10,225 nt of DNA from JAENVT01 sp031373785 (GCA_031373785.1 JANMNE010000395.1:1-10225); one strand, 5' to 3'; counted from the first letter of the stretch, positions 1-7,182 are shown. Numbers and translations are program-made. Notes: generated by a model not told the origin, from the sequence alone.

Positions 1-10
1 CGTCGGTCAT
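1..10 (-). CDS. Start of a further gene running off the left edge, probably the LivM permease
   Basis: An ATG at 10-8 on the minus strand opens a frame (Met-Thr-Asp) that leaves the window after three codons. Its A is shared with the TGA stop of the LivH gene (TGATG arrangement), a typical sign of translational coupling between subunits of one complex. In HAAT-family importers livH is usually followed by livM, so LivM is the natural guess. Three codons cannot identify the product; this rests on position alone. Confidence 0.4.
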
Positions 11-927
11 CAGACCTTCTTCAACTCCGCCACGCCGAACAGGCCGCGCGGCCGGATCAGCATGAAGCCGATCAGCACCAGGAACACCACGACGTCGTAG
101 AACGTCGTCGACACGTAGCCCTGCGCAAAGCTCTCGGCGAAGCCGATGATGAGACCACCGGCCATCGCCCCTTGCACCGAGCCGATCCCACCGACGACCG
201 AGGCGGTGAACCCCTTGAGACCGGCGACGAAGCCCATCGTCTGGAACACACGGTTGTAGACCAGGCCGCTCATCACCCCGGCAACACCGGCCAGCGCGGA
301 CCCGATGAAGAACGTGACCATGATGACCCGGTTGACGTCGAGGCCCATCATCTGCGCAGCTTCGGGATCGTAGGAGGTGGCCCGCATCGCCTTGCCGAGC
401 TTGCTGCGACTCATGAAGATCATCAGGCCGATCATGACGGTGAAGCTGACGCCGATCACCAACAGCCGCATGACGCTGACGTTGAGCACGCCCGCGTGGA
501 TGCCGCTGCCGACGTCGACCAGTTTCTCGCTCTCGTAGCGCAGGATGCGGGCGCCGACGACGAGCAGCACCGCGTTCTGGAGGAAGAACGACGTGCCGAG
601 TGCAGACACGAGCGGGGCGATCCGCGGCGCGGTGCGCAGTGGGCGATAGGCGAATCGTTCGATGGCCACACCGACCAGTCCGGAGCCGAGGGCGGCGACC
701 ACCATCAGGACCGGTAACAGCACAGCGACCGGGAGCGCAGGATCAGCTGCGCCCCCGAGCGTGTGCAGCGTTCCGTAACCGAGGAACGCTCCGATCATGT
801 AGACCTCGCCGTGGGCGAAGTTCAACAGCTTCAACACGCCGTACACAAGGGAGTAGCCCAGCGCAATGAGCGCGTAGACACTCCCAAGTGTGAGGCCGTT
901 GACGACGAGTTGGACGAACTGTCCCAT
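10..927 (-). CDS. livH: Branched-chain amino acid type ABC transporter permease (LivH family)
   Basis: This 305-residue integral membrane protein is one of the two permease halves of a HAAT-type (Liv) ABC importer in the cytoplasmic membrane. The N terminus (GLTLGSVYALIALGYSLVYG, 11-30) and the following LNFAHGE segment are family hallmarks. The loop near 184-200 (SYDPEAAQMMGLDVNR) is the cytoplasmic ATPase-contact loop. GLKGFTASVVGGIGSVQGA (236-254) and the terminal LIRPRGLFG (290-298) are also typical, and the length is usual. Most of the chain is hydrophobic, with about eight apparent membrane segments. It lies 21 bases after the binding protein gene and its stop overlaps the next start, so it is the middle cistron of an operon. 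No good Shine-Dalgarno precedes the ATG, so coupling to upstream translation is likely. The family is sure; the substrate could be amino acids, amides or urea-like compounds. Confidence 0.93.
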   Translation of the reverse strand: MGQFVQLVVNGLTLGSVYALIALGYSLVYGVLKLLNFAHGEVYMIGAFLGYGTLHTLGGAADPALPVAVLLPVLMVVAALGSGLVGVAIERFAYRPLRTAPRIAPLVSALGTSFFLQNAVLLVVGARILRYESEKLVDVGSGIHAGVLNVSVMRLLVIGVSFTVMIGLMIFMSRSKLGKAMRATSYDPEAAQMMGLDVNRVIMVTFFIGSALAGVAGVMSGLVYNRVFQTMGFVAGLKGFTASVVGGIGSVQGAMAGGLIIGFAESFAQGYVSTTFYDVVVFLVLIGFMLIRPRGLFGVAELKKV

Positions 928-931
928 CAGT

Positions 932-948
932 GCTCGGCTCGGCCGAGG
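932..948 (-). other. Weak GC-rich hairpin between binding-protein and permease genes
   Basis: The 21-base gap between the substrate-binding gene and livH contains CTCGG (933-937), CTCGG (938-942) and CCGAG (943-947). This can form a 5-bp stem with a 5-base loop, or the 10-bp palindrome CTCGGCCGAG. Such intercistronic hairpins can lower expression of the permease relative to the abundant binding protein. The stem is short and chance is possible in DNA this GC-rich. Confidence 0.2.
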
Positions 949-2166
949 TCAGCCGACGAGGGTGTACTTGCCGCCCTTGATCTGAGACATGTAGAACTTG
1001 GCGCCGACGACATCGCCGTTCTTGTCGAGCGCCACTGGCCCTCCGAGAATGGTGTCGTCGAGCTTGGTGGCCTTGATGGCGGTGGTCACGTCGGCCCGGG
1101 CGCCGGGCTTGCCGTCCTTGCACGTTGCCTGGATGCCGGTGGCGATCAGTTGTGCCGCAACGTAGACAGGAGGACCGAACGTGCCGAACTTGTCGTCGTG
1201 GGCCTTCTGGTACGCAGCAACCACGTCGGCCGCTGCGGGCACGCCGCGGACGTCGGGAGCGAAGGATGAGACGTATGCACCTTCGAGCGAGAAGTCGCTG
1301 GGGGAGTAGACGCCGTCACTGCCGACCACGACGGCCTTCTTGCCCTGCTCGGCGAGTTGGGTGCCGAACTGCTGGGCGTTGGCCGCGATCTGCCAGGGCA
1401 GGAACACCGCACCGACATCGTCGGTGACCTTGGCGACCAGCGAGGAGAAGTCGGTCGACTTCTGGGCGATCGACTCGCGGACCACCTCGACGCCGAGCGT
1501 CTTCCACGTGGCGGTGGCCGAGTCGGCCAGGCCGGTGGAGTACGAGGTCTGGTCGTCGACGATCAGCACCTTCGTGGCCTTGATCGTGTCCTTGACGAAG
1601 TTGGCGATCGTCGGCCCCTGGGCATCGTCGTTGGGGACGACTCGTGCGAACGTCGGCATCTTGCCGTCGACGGTCAGGCTCGTCCGTGTTGCCGACGGCG
1701 AGACGTAGGCGAGATTGGCCGTGGTCATCGCCGGCCCGATTGCCTCGACCTCTTGCGAACCCGCCGGCCCGAGCACGGCGACGACGTCGGTGTCGGAGAC
1801 CAGCTTCTGGGCGCCGGTCGTGGCTTGTGCGGGGTCGAGCTGGGTGTCGGTCTCGACGAGCGAGAACGTCGTGCCGTTCTTGGCGTTGAAGTCGTCGATG
1901 CCGAGCTTGCCCCAGTTGAGCTGCTCCTGGCCGATCGAGGCGGCGTCACCGGTGAACGGCCCCATGAAGCCGATCTTGGCGCTGCACGCTGCGCCGCCGG
2001 CTGCGGGGGCAGCGGTGGTGGCCGCGCCCGCACTGGTGCCGGCAGTCGTTCCTGCGGTCGTGCCTGCGGGCGCCGCGGTGTCGCCGGAGCTGACGGTGTC
2101 GGACCCGCACGCGGTTGCGGCCAGCAACAAGACGGCCAGCGGCGCGAATAGGAGTTTCTTGGACAT
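949..2166 (-). CDS. ABC transporter substrate-binding lipoprotein (LivK-like, type 1 periplasmic binding fold)
   Basis: This 405-residue secreted receptor of a HAAT-type importer captures a small solute outside the membrane and delivers it to the permease. A lipoprotein signal is clear: a basic MSKK start, a hydrophobic stretch, then the lipobox LAATAC with Cys20 as lipidation site. Residues about 24-56 form a low-complexity Thr/Ala/Gly linker that should tether the domain away from the membrane. From about residue 63 (KIGFMGPFTGDAASIGQ) the type 1 binding fold starts. VLGPAGSQEVEAIGP (near 130-145) and the nearby YVSPSAT are typical of Leu/Ile/Val-binding family members. The ATG is preceded by a purine-rich AGGGGG about five bases away, which supports this start. 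It is first in the operon with livH, behind an 83-base gap holding a candidate promoter. The true ligand cannot be read from sequence. Confidence 0.92.
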   Translation of the reverse strand: MSKKLLFAPLAVLLLAATACGSDTVSSGDTAAPAGTTAGTTAGTSAGAATTAAPAAGGAACSAKIGFMGPFTGDAASIGQEQLNWGKLGIDDFNAKNGTTFSLVETDTQLDPAQATTGAQKLVSDTDVVAVLGPAGSQEVEAIGPAMTTANLAYVSPSATRTSLTVDGKMPTFARVVPNDDAQGPTIANFVKDTIKATKVLIVDDQTSYSTGLADSATATWKTLGVEVVRESIAQKSTDFSSLVAKVTDDVGAVFLPWQIAANAQQFGTQLAEQGKKAVVVGSDGVYSPSDFSLEGAYVSSFAPDVRGVPAAADVVAAYQKAHDDKFGTFGPPVYVAAQLIATGIQATCKDGKPGARADVTTAIKATKLDDTILGGPVALDKNGDVVGAKFYMSQIKGGKYTLVG

Positions 2167-2170
2167 TTTT

Positions 2171-2176
2171 CCCCCT
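2171..2176 (-). promoter_or_regulatory. Ribosome binding site of the substrate-binding protein gene
   Basis: On the minus strand the start reads AGGGGG-AAAA-ATG. This is a purine-rich Shine-Dalgarno close to the ATG at 2166, and it supports that start. It contrasts with several other genes here that have no leader. Confidence 0.6.
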
Positions 2177-2212
2177 GAAACCTACGGCTCACGCCGCGAA
2201 TGGACAGCGCTG

Positions 2213-2218
2213 AAGCTA
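2213..2218 (-). promoter_or_regulatory. Candidate -10 promoter element for the Liv-type operon
   Basis: The minus strand reads TGC-TAGCTT, a TAnnnT hexamer with a directly adjacent TGn as in extended -10 promoters. A start site near 2206 would give a leader of about 40 bases carrying the AGGGGG ribosome binding site. No convincing -35 is seen. ACAGGCT occurs twice just upstream (2221-2227 and 2232-2238, 11 bases apart), which could be a regulator site, though this is speculative. Confidence 0.4.
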
Positions 2219-2249
2219 GCACAGGCTCTCGACAGGCTGAAGGCCGTTG

Positions 2250-3392
2250 TCAAACCAGCAGCGCCCGATGCTGATGCAGTGCGCGCAGGCAGGTGTCGAT
2301 GTCGGCGTCGGAGTTGTACAGGTGCATCGACACCCGCAGGTTCCCGTCCCGGCACGAGGTGCCGATACCCATCGCGTCGAGGTTGGCAACCATCGCGTTC
2401 TGGTCTGTGCAGGCCACGGCCACCATGGCACCGCGCCGCTCGCGCTCAGCGGGGGTCACGACCGTGGCGCCCAACTCGTCGAGGCCGCAACGGAACCGGT
2501 CGATCAGATCCTGCACGTGCGCTTCGACCGCCGGTACCCCCACGCTGCGCACCAGGTCGATGCCGGCCAGCCCGGCGAACAGGTTCGGCACGGGCGGGGT
2601 GCCGGATTCGAAGCGCCGCGCTGTCGCCGAGGGTGAGTAGCGACGGTGATCCATCGCGAAGATGTCGGAGTCCGCGAACCAACCTGTCGCCGTCGGCGCT
2701 CGGTCATGGATCAGCGACGGCCGGACGTACATGAAGCCGAGCCCTGCCGAGCCGAGCAGGTACTTGAGGGCGCCGGACAGCAGCACGTCGACGTCGAGGT
2801 CGACCACGTCGATCGGCACCGAACCGATGGCCTGATACGAGTCGACGGCGATCAGCGCGCCGTTGGCGTGGGCGATCTTGGCAACCGCCTTCGGGTCGAG
2901 CTTGCTGCCGTTGCGGAAGCACACGTGGGTCATGATCACGATCGCCGTCCGTTCATCCACCGCCTGCTCGATGTCGTCGACCGACACGGTCGCCTCGTGG
3001 GCCGGAACGATCACGATCTCCGCGCCACGGGCTTGCTGGGCAAAGGCGATCTGGCCGGCGGTCGGGAACTCGTAGTCGGTGATGACGATGCGGTTGCGTT
3101 CCCCGGTCAGGTCGAGGCCGGAGATGAACGCCGACAGGCCGGCCGACACCGAGGTGGTCACGGCGACGGCATCGCTTGGCGCATTGACAAGATCGGCCCA
3201 CGAGCTGCGGACGAGTTCGTTGCGCTCGACCCACGCGTTCCATTGGGCGCCTTCACGCTCCCAGCCATCGAGAAAGGTCTCGTAGGCGGCGCGCACCTGA
3301 TGCGACAGCGCTCCCTGCGAGCACGAGTTCAGGTACACCCGACTCTCGAAGATGGGGAACGACGACCGGAACGTTTCGGCGAGGCTGGGCAC
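2250..3392 (-). CDS. Aminotransferase class V family PLP enzyme
   Basis: This 380-residue cytoplasmic fold type I pyridoxal-phosphate enzyme belongs to the class V group (isopenicillin N epimerase, cysteine desulfurase and kynureninase relatives). VYLNSCSQGALS (19-30) is the N-terminal substrate-loop motif. TTSVSAGLSA (79-88) should cradle the phosphate. In AVDSYQAIG (182-190) Asp184 would contact the pyridine nitrogen. In SGALKYLLGSAG (206-217) Lys210 is the likely Schiff-base lysine. NLRVSMHLYNSDADID (351-366) is the usual C-terminal signature. The start is GTG at 3392, six bases after a TAnnnT hexamer, so the mRNA is probably leaderless; no well-spaced Shine-Dalgarno exists. It diverges from a VOC-cupin gene 26 bases away, which suggests a shared pathway. 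No active-site cysteine loop typical of desulfurases is apparent. The actual reaction (transamination, epimerisation, lyase) is undetermined. Confidence 0.9.
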   Translation of the reverse strand: MPSLAETFRSSFPIFESRVYLNSCSQGALSHQVRAAYETFLDGWEREGAQWNAWVERNELVRSSWADLVNAPSDAVAVTTSVSAGLSAFISGLDLTGERNRIVITDYEFPTAGQIAFAQQARGAEIVIVPAHEATVSVDDIEQAVDERTAIVIMTHVCFRNGSKLDPKAVAKIAHANGALIAVDSYQAIGSVPIDVVDLDVDVLLSGALKYLLGSAGLGFMYVRPSLIHDRAPTATGWFADSDIFAMDHRRYSPSATARRFESGTPPVPNLFAGLAGIDLVRSVGVPAVEAHVQDLIDRFRCGLDELGATVVTPAERERRGAMVAVACTDQNAMVANLDAMGIGTSCRDGNLRVSMHLYNSDADIDTCLRALHQHRALLV

Positions 3393-3398
3393 GACCTC

Positions 3399-3404
3399 AG
3401 CTTA
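3399..3404 (-). promoter_or_regulatory. Candidate -10 element giving leaderless aminotransferase mRNA
   Basis: The minus strand reads TAAGCT-GAGGTC-GTG: a TAnnnT hexamer exactly six bases before the GTG at 3392. In actinobacteria transcription starts about 6-8 bases after this hexamer, so the mRNA would begin at or next to the start codon. No -35 is evident, which is common in such promoters. Confidence 0.45.
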
Positions 3405-3406
3405 AG

Positions 3407-3412
3407 TACTCT
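3407..3412 (+). promoter_or_regulatory. Candidate -10 element giving leaderless VOC-cupin mRNA
   Basis: The plus strand reads TACTCT-GTCGCG-ATG: a TAnnnT hexamer exactly six bases before the ATG at 3419. There is no Shine-Dalgarno. This mirrors the hexamer for the divergent aminotransferase, with just two bases between the two elements, so the two promoters should compete for or share polymerase and regulator access. Confidence 0.45.
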
Positions 3413-3418
3413 GTCGCG

Positions 3419-4486
3419 ATGACGACGGCCGAGGCGATGATCGCCTGCAACGACATCAACGCCGCGTTGGCGTTCTACGTCGACCGGCTCGGTTTCCGAG
3501 TCGACTCGATCTTCCCTGCCGACGACCCGGCGGTCGCCGTGCTGCGCGGGTACGGGCTTCGGCTGCGGCTCGACCCGGATGCGCCACCCTCGCCGGCCAC
3601 CTTGCGGATCTCCGCCACTGATCTCGCGGCGATGGGAGGTGCCGGTCGGTTGGTTGCCCCCGACGGCACGACGGTCGACATCGTCGATGGTGATCCGCCG
3701 CTGACGCTGCCCCCGGTGCAACAGTCGTTCGCTCTGGAGCGGTCGTCCGACGACGCCGGATGGACGCTCGGGCGCGCCGGGATGCGCTACCGAGATCTCA
3801 TCCCCGATCGCCAGGGTGGCCGGTTCATCGCCTCGCACATCGAGATCCCCACCGCGGGCCCAGTCTCGGACTACGTGCACTTCCACAAGATTCGGTTCCA
3901 GATGATCTACTGCTACCGAGGTTGGGTGCGCCTGGTGTACGAGGACCAAGGTGAGCCCTTCGTCATGAGCGCCGGGGACTGCGTGCTGCAGCCACCGCGA
4001 ATCCGCCATCGCGTGCTGGAGAGCTCGGACGGCCTGCAGGTCGTCGAGATCACCTGCCCCGCGCACCACGAGACCTTCGCCGATGCCGAGATGACCCTGC
4101 CCACCGGCGCCGTCACTCCCGATCGTGACTACGGCGGGCAGCGGTTCGTGCTGCACCTGGCCGACAACGCGAGTTGGACCACAACGGCTGACGGATTCCT
4201 GCGCCGCCGTTTCGGTTTCACCGAGGCCACCGACGGCCTCGCCGAGGCCAGCGTGTTGCGCCCGTCGCCCGATGGAGACGTCGCCGCGTCAGAGCGCACT
4301 CACGACGGCGAGTTCCTCTTCCTGTTCGTGCTCGACGGCGGCGTGACGTTGCGTCGCGCCGGAGAGGTGGACGAACGACTGCAGCCCGGCGACAGCTTCA
4401 CCATGCCGGCGCGCCAGCCATTCGCCCTCATCGACCGCAGCGACGACCTCGAGCTCCTCGAAGTCGCCCTCCCCGCCGGCGCCTGA
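3419..4486 (+). CDS. VOC-like domain fused to two cupin domains, function unknown
   Basis: This 355-residue soluble protein appears to have three modules. Residues 1-92 resemble a vicinal-oxygen-chelate (glyoxalase/dioxygenase) half: ACNDINAALAFYVDRLGFRV, then a beta strand and APDGTTVDIVDG. Residues about 115-225 form a cupin with HFH (154-156) followed by Gln161 where many cupins have Glu, and GDCVLQPPRIRH with His197, so a metal site is plausible. Residues about 240-355 form a second cupin (FLFLFVLDGGVTLRR, LQPGDSFTMPARQPFALI). It lacks the motif-2 histidine (Arg332 region), so it may be structural. The ATG follows a TAnnnT by six bases with no Shine-Dalgarno. Divergent pairing with the class V aminotransferase suggests a common substrate or pathway. 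A dioxygenase, isomerase or small-molecule sensor are all possible; I do not recognise a named family. Confidence 0.85.
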   Translation: MTTAEAMIACNDINAALAFYVDRLGFRVDSIFPADDPAVAVLRGYGLRLRLDPDAPPSPATLRISATDLAAMGGAGRLVAPDGTTVDIVDGDPPLTLPPVQQSFALERSSDDAGWTLGRAGMRYRDLIPDRQGGRFIASHIEIPTAGPVSDYVHFHKIRFQMIYCYRGWVRLVYEDQGEPFVMSAGDCVLQPPRIRHRVLESSDGLQVVEITCPAHHETFADAEMTLPTGAVTPDRDYGGQRFVLHLADNASWTTTADGFLRRRFGFTEATDGLAEASVLRPSPDGDVAASERTHDGEFLFLFVLDGGVTLRRAGEVDERLQPGDSFTMPARQPFALIDRSDDLELLEVALPAGA

Positions 4487-4555
4487 CGGTCGGGCGGGAC
4501 TGGCTCGACGTGCCCGGCCGCGTCCTGCTCGTTGATCGCCTTCTCGACCGGGCCA

Positions 4556-4575
4556 ACCGAGCGCAGCCCCTCGGT
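4556..4575. other. Small hairpin in the convergent gap
   Basis: ACCGAG (4556-4561) and CTCGGT (4570-4575) are perfectly complementary around an 8-base loop. The hairpin lies about 70 bases past the cupin gene stop. It lacks a U-tract, so a terminator role is uncertain, and GC-rich DNA makes such short stems frequent. Confidence 0.2.
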
Positions 4576-4589
4576 CGACGTCATTCGGC

Positions 4590-4638
4590 GAAGTGCGTAC
4601 TTTCAACGCGACCTGTGTGCTCCGAAAGTACGCACTTC
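4590..4638. repeat. Perfect 15-bp inverted repeat between convergent genes; candidate bidirectional terminator
   Basis: GAAGTGCGTACTTTC (4590-4604) and GAAAGTACGCACTTC (4624-4638) are exact reverse complements separated by 19 bases. They sit in the 206-base gap between two converging genes, the classic place for a terminator serving both strands. Neither side has a run of T, and the AT content of the arms is higher than the surroundings. Each arm is itself close to palindromic (AAGT-4-ACTT), so the unit could equally be two regulator sites with centres 35 bases apart, or one copy of a dispersed REP-like repeat. The rest of the gap (4487-4692) shows no credible gene. Confidence 0.6.
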
Positions 4639-4692
4639 CCGGCGCAGACCGTGAATTTGGCACCCGCATCCTGCAACGACTCAGCCAATCAT

Positions 4693-7143
4693 CTAGGCCT
4701 TCACCCGGGCATTGGTCGGGTCGTAGAAGGGCTGCAGCGAGACCTGTGCGGCGACGCGTCGACCACCGACCTCCAACTCGTAGCCGGCACCGGTCACGTA
4801 GTCAGCCGTGACGCCGTCCGGGTTGCGGATGTAGCCGTACCCGATCGAGCGATCGATCGTGTAGCCGTACCCGCCACTGGTCAGCCAGCCGACGCGCTCG
4901 CCATCGCGGTAGATGGTCTCGCGGCCGAGCAGCACCACCTCGGGGTCGCACGTGAACCCGGCCAGCATCTTGCGCACGCCATCGGTGCGTTGTGCGGCGA
5001 CTGCAGCCCGACCCCGGAACTCGACGCCGCTGCGCAGCTTCACCGCCCAGCCGAGGCCGGCCTCGATCGGCGTGTGATCGGGCCCGATGTCGCTGCCCCA
5101 TGCCCGGTAGCCCTTCTCCAGGCGGCAGCTCTCGATCGCTCGGTACCCGGCGTTGGTCAGGCCGTACGCGCGGCCCGCCGACATCAGCGCGTCGTAGACG
5201 GTGGTGGCGTACTCGACGGGCAGGTGCAGCTCCCAACCCAGCTCACCGACGTAGGTCACGCGCAGGGCGCGAACGGGACAACCGGCGATGCCGATGATCT
5301 GCTGCGTGCCGAACGGGAACGACTCGTTGCCGACATCGGCGCGCGTGACGGCCTGCAGGATGTCGCGCGATCGTGGGCCCATCAGTGACAGCACGGTGTT
5401 GGCGGACGTGATGTCGAAGAGCTGCGCGTTCATCCCGTCCGGGATCGAGCGCTGGATCCAGTCGAAGTCGTGCGTCGCGAAGCCGGTGCCGGTGACGATG
5501 TAGAACTCGTCGGTCGCGACCCGACACACGGTGAGGTCGCACTGGATCCCACCGGAGTCGTCGAGCATCTGGGTGTACGTCAACGAGCCGACCGGCTTGT
5601 CGACGTTGTTCGAGCAGATCCAGTTCAACGCGGCCATCGCGTCGGGGCCTTTCAACGCGAACTTGGCGAACGACGTCTGATCGATCACCACGGCCGCTTC
5701 ACGCGTGGCCTGGTGTTCGCGACCCACGGCGTCGAACCAGTTCTGACGCTCGTAGCTGTACACATCGTGGGCGGTCTCGCCGCGATCGGCGGACGCGAAC
5801 CAGTTGGGTCGCTCCCAACCCAACTTCTCGCCGAAGCACGCACCGGCATCCTGCAATTGCGAGTACAACGGCGACCTGCGACATGGTCGGCCGCTGTCGT
5901 GCTCCTCGTACGGCCACGCCATCGTGTAGTGCTTGCCGTAGGCCTCGAGGGTGCGGGTGCGCACCCAGTCGGTGTCTTGGTGCGGGCGCCCGAAGCGGCG
6001 GATGTCGACGACCCACAGGTCGTACGGTGCCACGCCGCGATGCACCCACTCGGCCAGCGCCATGCCAGCCCCGCCGCCGGCGGCGATTCCGAACGCATTG
6101 AACCCGGCGCCGACGAAGAAGTTCTTCAGCTCGGGTGCCTCGCCGAGGATGAAGTTGCCGTCGGGCGTGAAGCTCTCCGGCCCGTTGATCAACTCGTTGA
6201 TGCCGGCGGTCTGCAGGGCGGGCACGCGGCCCATGGCCAGCTCCATCGTCGGAGCGAAATGGTCGAAGTCGGCGTCGAGCAGCTTGAAGTTGAACTCGTG
6301 CGGGATCCCGTCGGTGGCCCACGGGATCGGGTTCGGCTCGTAGCCGCCCATCACCAAGCCGCCGACCTCCTCCTTGTAGTAGGTCAGCCGATCGGGGTCG
6401 CGCAGTGTCGGCAGATCGCGTGGCACGACCGGCTCGAACGGCGTGGTGATGACGTACTGGTGTTGCACCGACACCAGCGGCACGTTGACCCCGACGGTTG
6501 CCGCGAGGACTCGCGTCCACTGTCCGGCGCAGCACACCACGACGTTGCATTCGATGCGCCCCTGCGACGTGATGACGGCCGTGATCACACCGTCGATCAC
6601 CTCGATCTCGAGCACCTCGGTGTCTTCGCAGATCGTCGCCCCGGCCTGCCGTGCGCCCTTCGCCAGCGCCATTGTGATGTCGGTCGGGTTGGCCTGGCCG
6701 TCGGTCGGCAGGAAGGCCGCGCCGATCACATCGTCGACCGTCATCAGCGGCCACAAATCCTGCGCTTCCTTCGGCGAGAGGAGGTGCATCTCCAGGCCGA
6801 ACGACTTGGCGGTGGTCGCCTGCCGCTTCACCTCGTTCCACCGCTCGTCATTGCACGCCAGGCGCAGCCCACCGTTCATCTTCCATCCGGTGGCCTGGCC
6901 GGTCTCCTCCTCGAGCCGCTTGTAGAGGTCGACGGAGTACCCCAGCAGTTGGGTGATGTTGGCGCTGCTGCGCAACTGCCCGACCAGACCGGCGGCATGG
7001 AACGTCGACCCTGACGTCAGTTTGTGGCGTTCGATCAGCACCGTGTCGGTCCACCCCAACTTGGCGAGGTGATAGGCGGTCGAGCATCCGACGATGCCAC
7101 CGCCGATGATGACCGCCTTGGCTGTTGTCGGTTGCTCGGTCAC
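4693..7143 (-). CDS. FAD-dependent dimethylglycine/sarcosine dehydrogenase-type protein with GcvT domains
   Basis: This protein of about 816 residues has the full dimethylglycine/sarcosine dehydrogenase architecture, which oxidatively demethylates N-methyl amines and passes the one-carbon unit to tetrahydrofolate. The N-terminal DAO domain has the FAD motif GGGIVG (14-19) and a ribose-binding Glu at the end of LIER. LTSGSTFHAAGL follows, whose His (about 49) matches the covalent flavin site of mammalian dimethylglycine dehydrogenase. A linker (DAGACFGEKLGWERPNWF, about 432-449) leads to the aminomethyltransferase half: FALKGPDA, GGIQCDLTV with the likely folate-binding Asp (about 536), GELGWELHLP, and a C-terminal GcvT barrel. 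GTG at 7143 is preferred because GGAGGGG lies eight bases upstream. The in-frame GTG at 7152 would abut that site and add three residues. It diverges from a betaine-type importer. Dimethylglycine, sarcosine or another methylated amine remain alternatives. Confidence 0.9.
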   Translation of the reverse strand: MTEQPTTAKAVIIGGGIVGCSTAYHLAKLGWTDTVLIERHKLTSGSTFHAAGLVGQLRSSANITQLLGYSVDLYKRLEEETGQATGWKMNGGLRLACNDERWNEVKRQATTAKSFGLEMHLLSPKEAQDLWPLMTVDDVIGAAFLPTDGQANPTDITMALAKGARQAGATICEDTEVLEIEVIDGVITAVITSQGRIECNVVVCCAGQWTRVLAATVGVNVPLVSVQHQYVITTPFEPVVPRDLPTLRDPDRLTYYKEEVGGLVMGGYEPNPIPWATDGIPHEFNFKLLDADFDHFAPTMELAMGRVPALQTAGINELINGPESFTPDGNFILGEAPELKNFFVGAGFNAFGIAAGGGAGMALAEWVHRGVAPYDLWVVDIRRFGRPHQDTDWVRTRTLEAYGKHYTMAWPYEEHDSGRPCRRSPLYSQLQDAGACFGEKLGWERPNWFASADRGETAHDVYSYERQNWFDAVGREHQATREAAVVIDQTSFAKFALKGPDAMAALNWICSNNVDKPVGSLTYTQMLDDSGGIQCDLTVCRVATDEFYIVTGTGFATHDFDWIQRSIPDGMNAQLFDITSANTVLSLMGPRSRDILQAVTRADVGNESFPFGTQQIIGIAGCPVRALRVTYVGELGWELHLPVEYATTVYDALMSAGRAYGLTNAGYRAIESCRLEKGYRAWGSDIGPDHTPIEAGLGWAVKLRSGVEFRGRAAVAAQRTDGVRKMLAGFTCDPEVVLLGRETIYRDGERVGWLTSGGYGYTIDRSIGYGYIRNPDGVTADYVTGAGYELEVGGRRVAAQVSLQPFYDPTNARVKA

Positions 7144-7151
7144 GTCCCTCA

Positions 7152-7158
7152 CCCCTCC
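7152..7158 (-). promoter_or_regulatory. Ribosome binding site deciding the start of the dehydrogenase gene
   Basis: The minus strand reads GGAGGGG-TGAGGGAC-GTG. The strong purine box is eight bases from the GTG at 7143 but touches the earlier in-frame GTG at 7152. It therefore favours the shorter protein of 816 residues. Confidence 0.6.
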
Positions 7159-7182
7159 GGTGCAGCCGTCTGATCCGGCGCG

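Noticed and set aside
2205..2212. CAGCGCTG 8-bp palindrome near the Liv operon promoter
   Set aside because: Short perfect palindromes of this size are frequent in GC-rich DNA. No second copy or conserved context was seen.
4300..4584. Minus-strand open frame of 94 codons reaching into the convergent gap
   Set aside because: The part inside the gap reads fairly protein-like, but it has no clear ribosome site and runs over the 3' end of the cupin gene in a composition typical of a shadow. A gene remnant cannot be excluded but is not supported.
5470..7014. A 514-codon open frame on the plus strand opposite the dehydrogenase gene
   Set aside because: Its translation is rich in Arg, His, Asp, Gly and Val with no domain motifs, as expected for the antisense of a GC-rich gene. 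The minus-strand frame has complete FAD and GcvT motifs.
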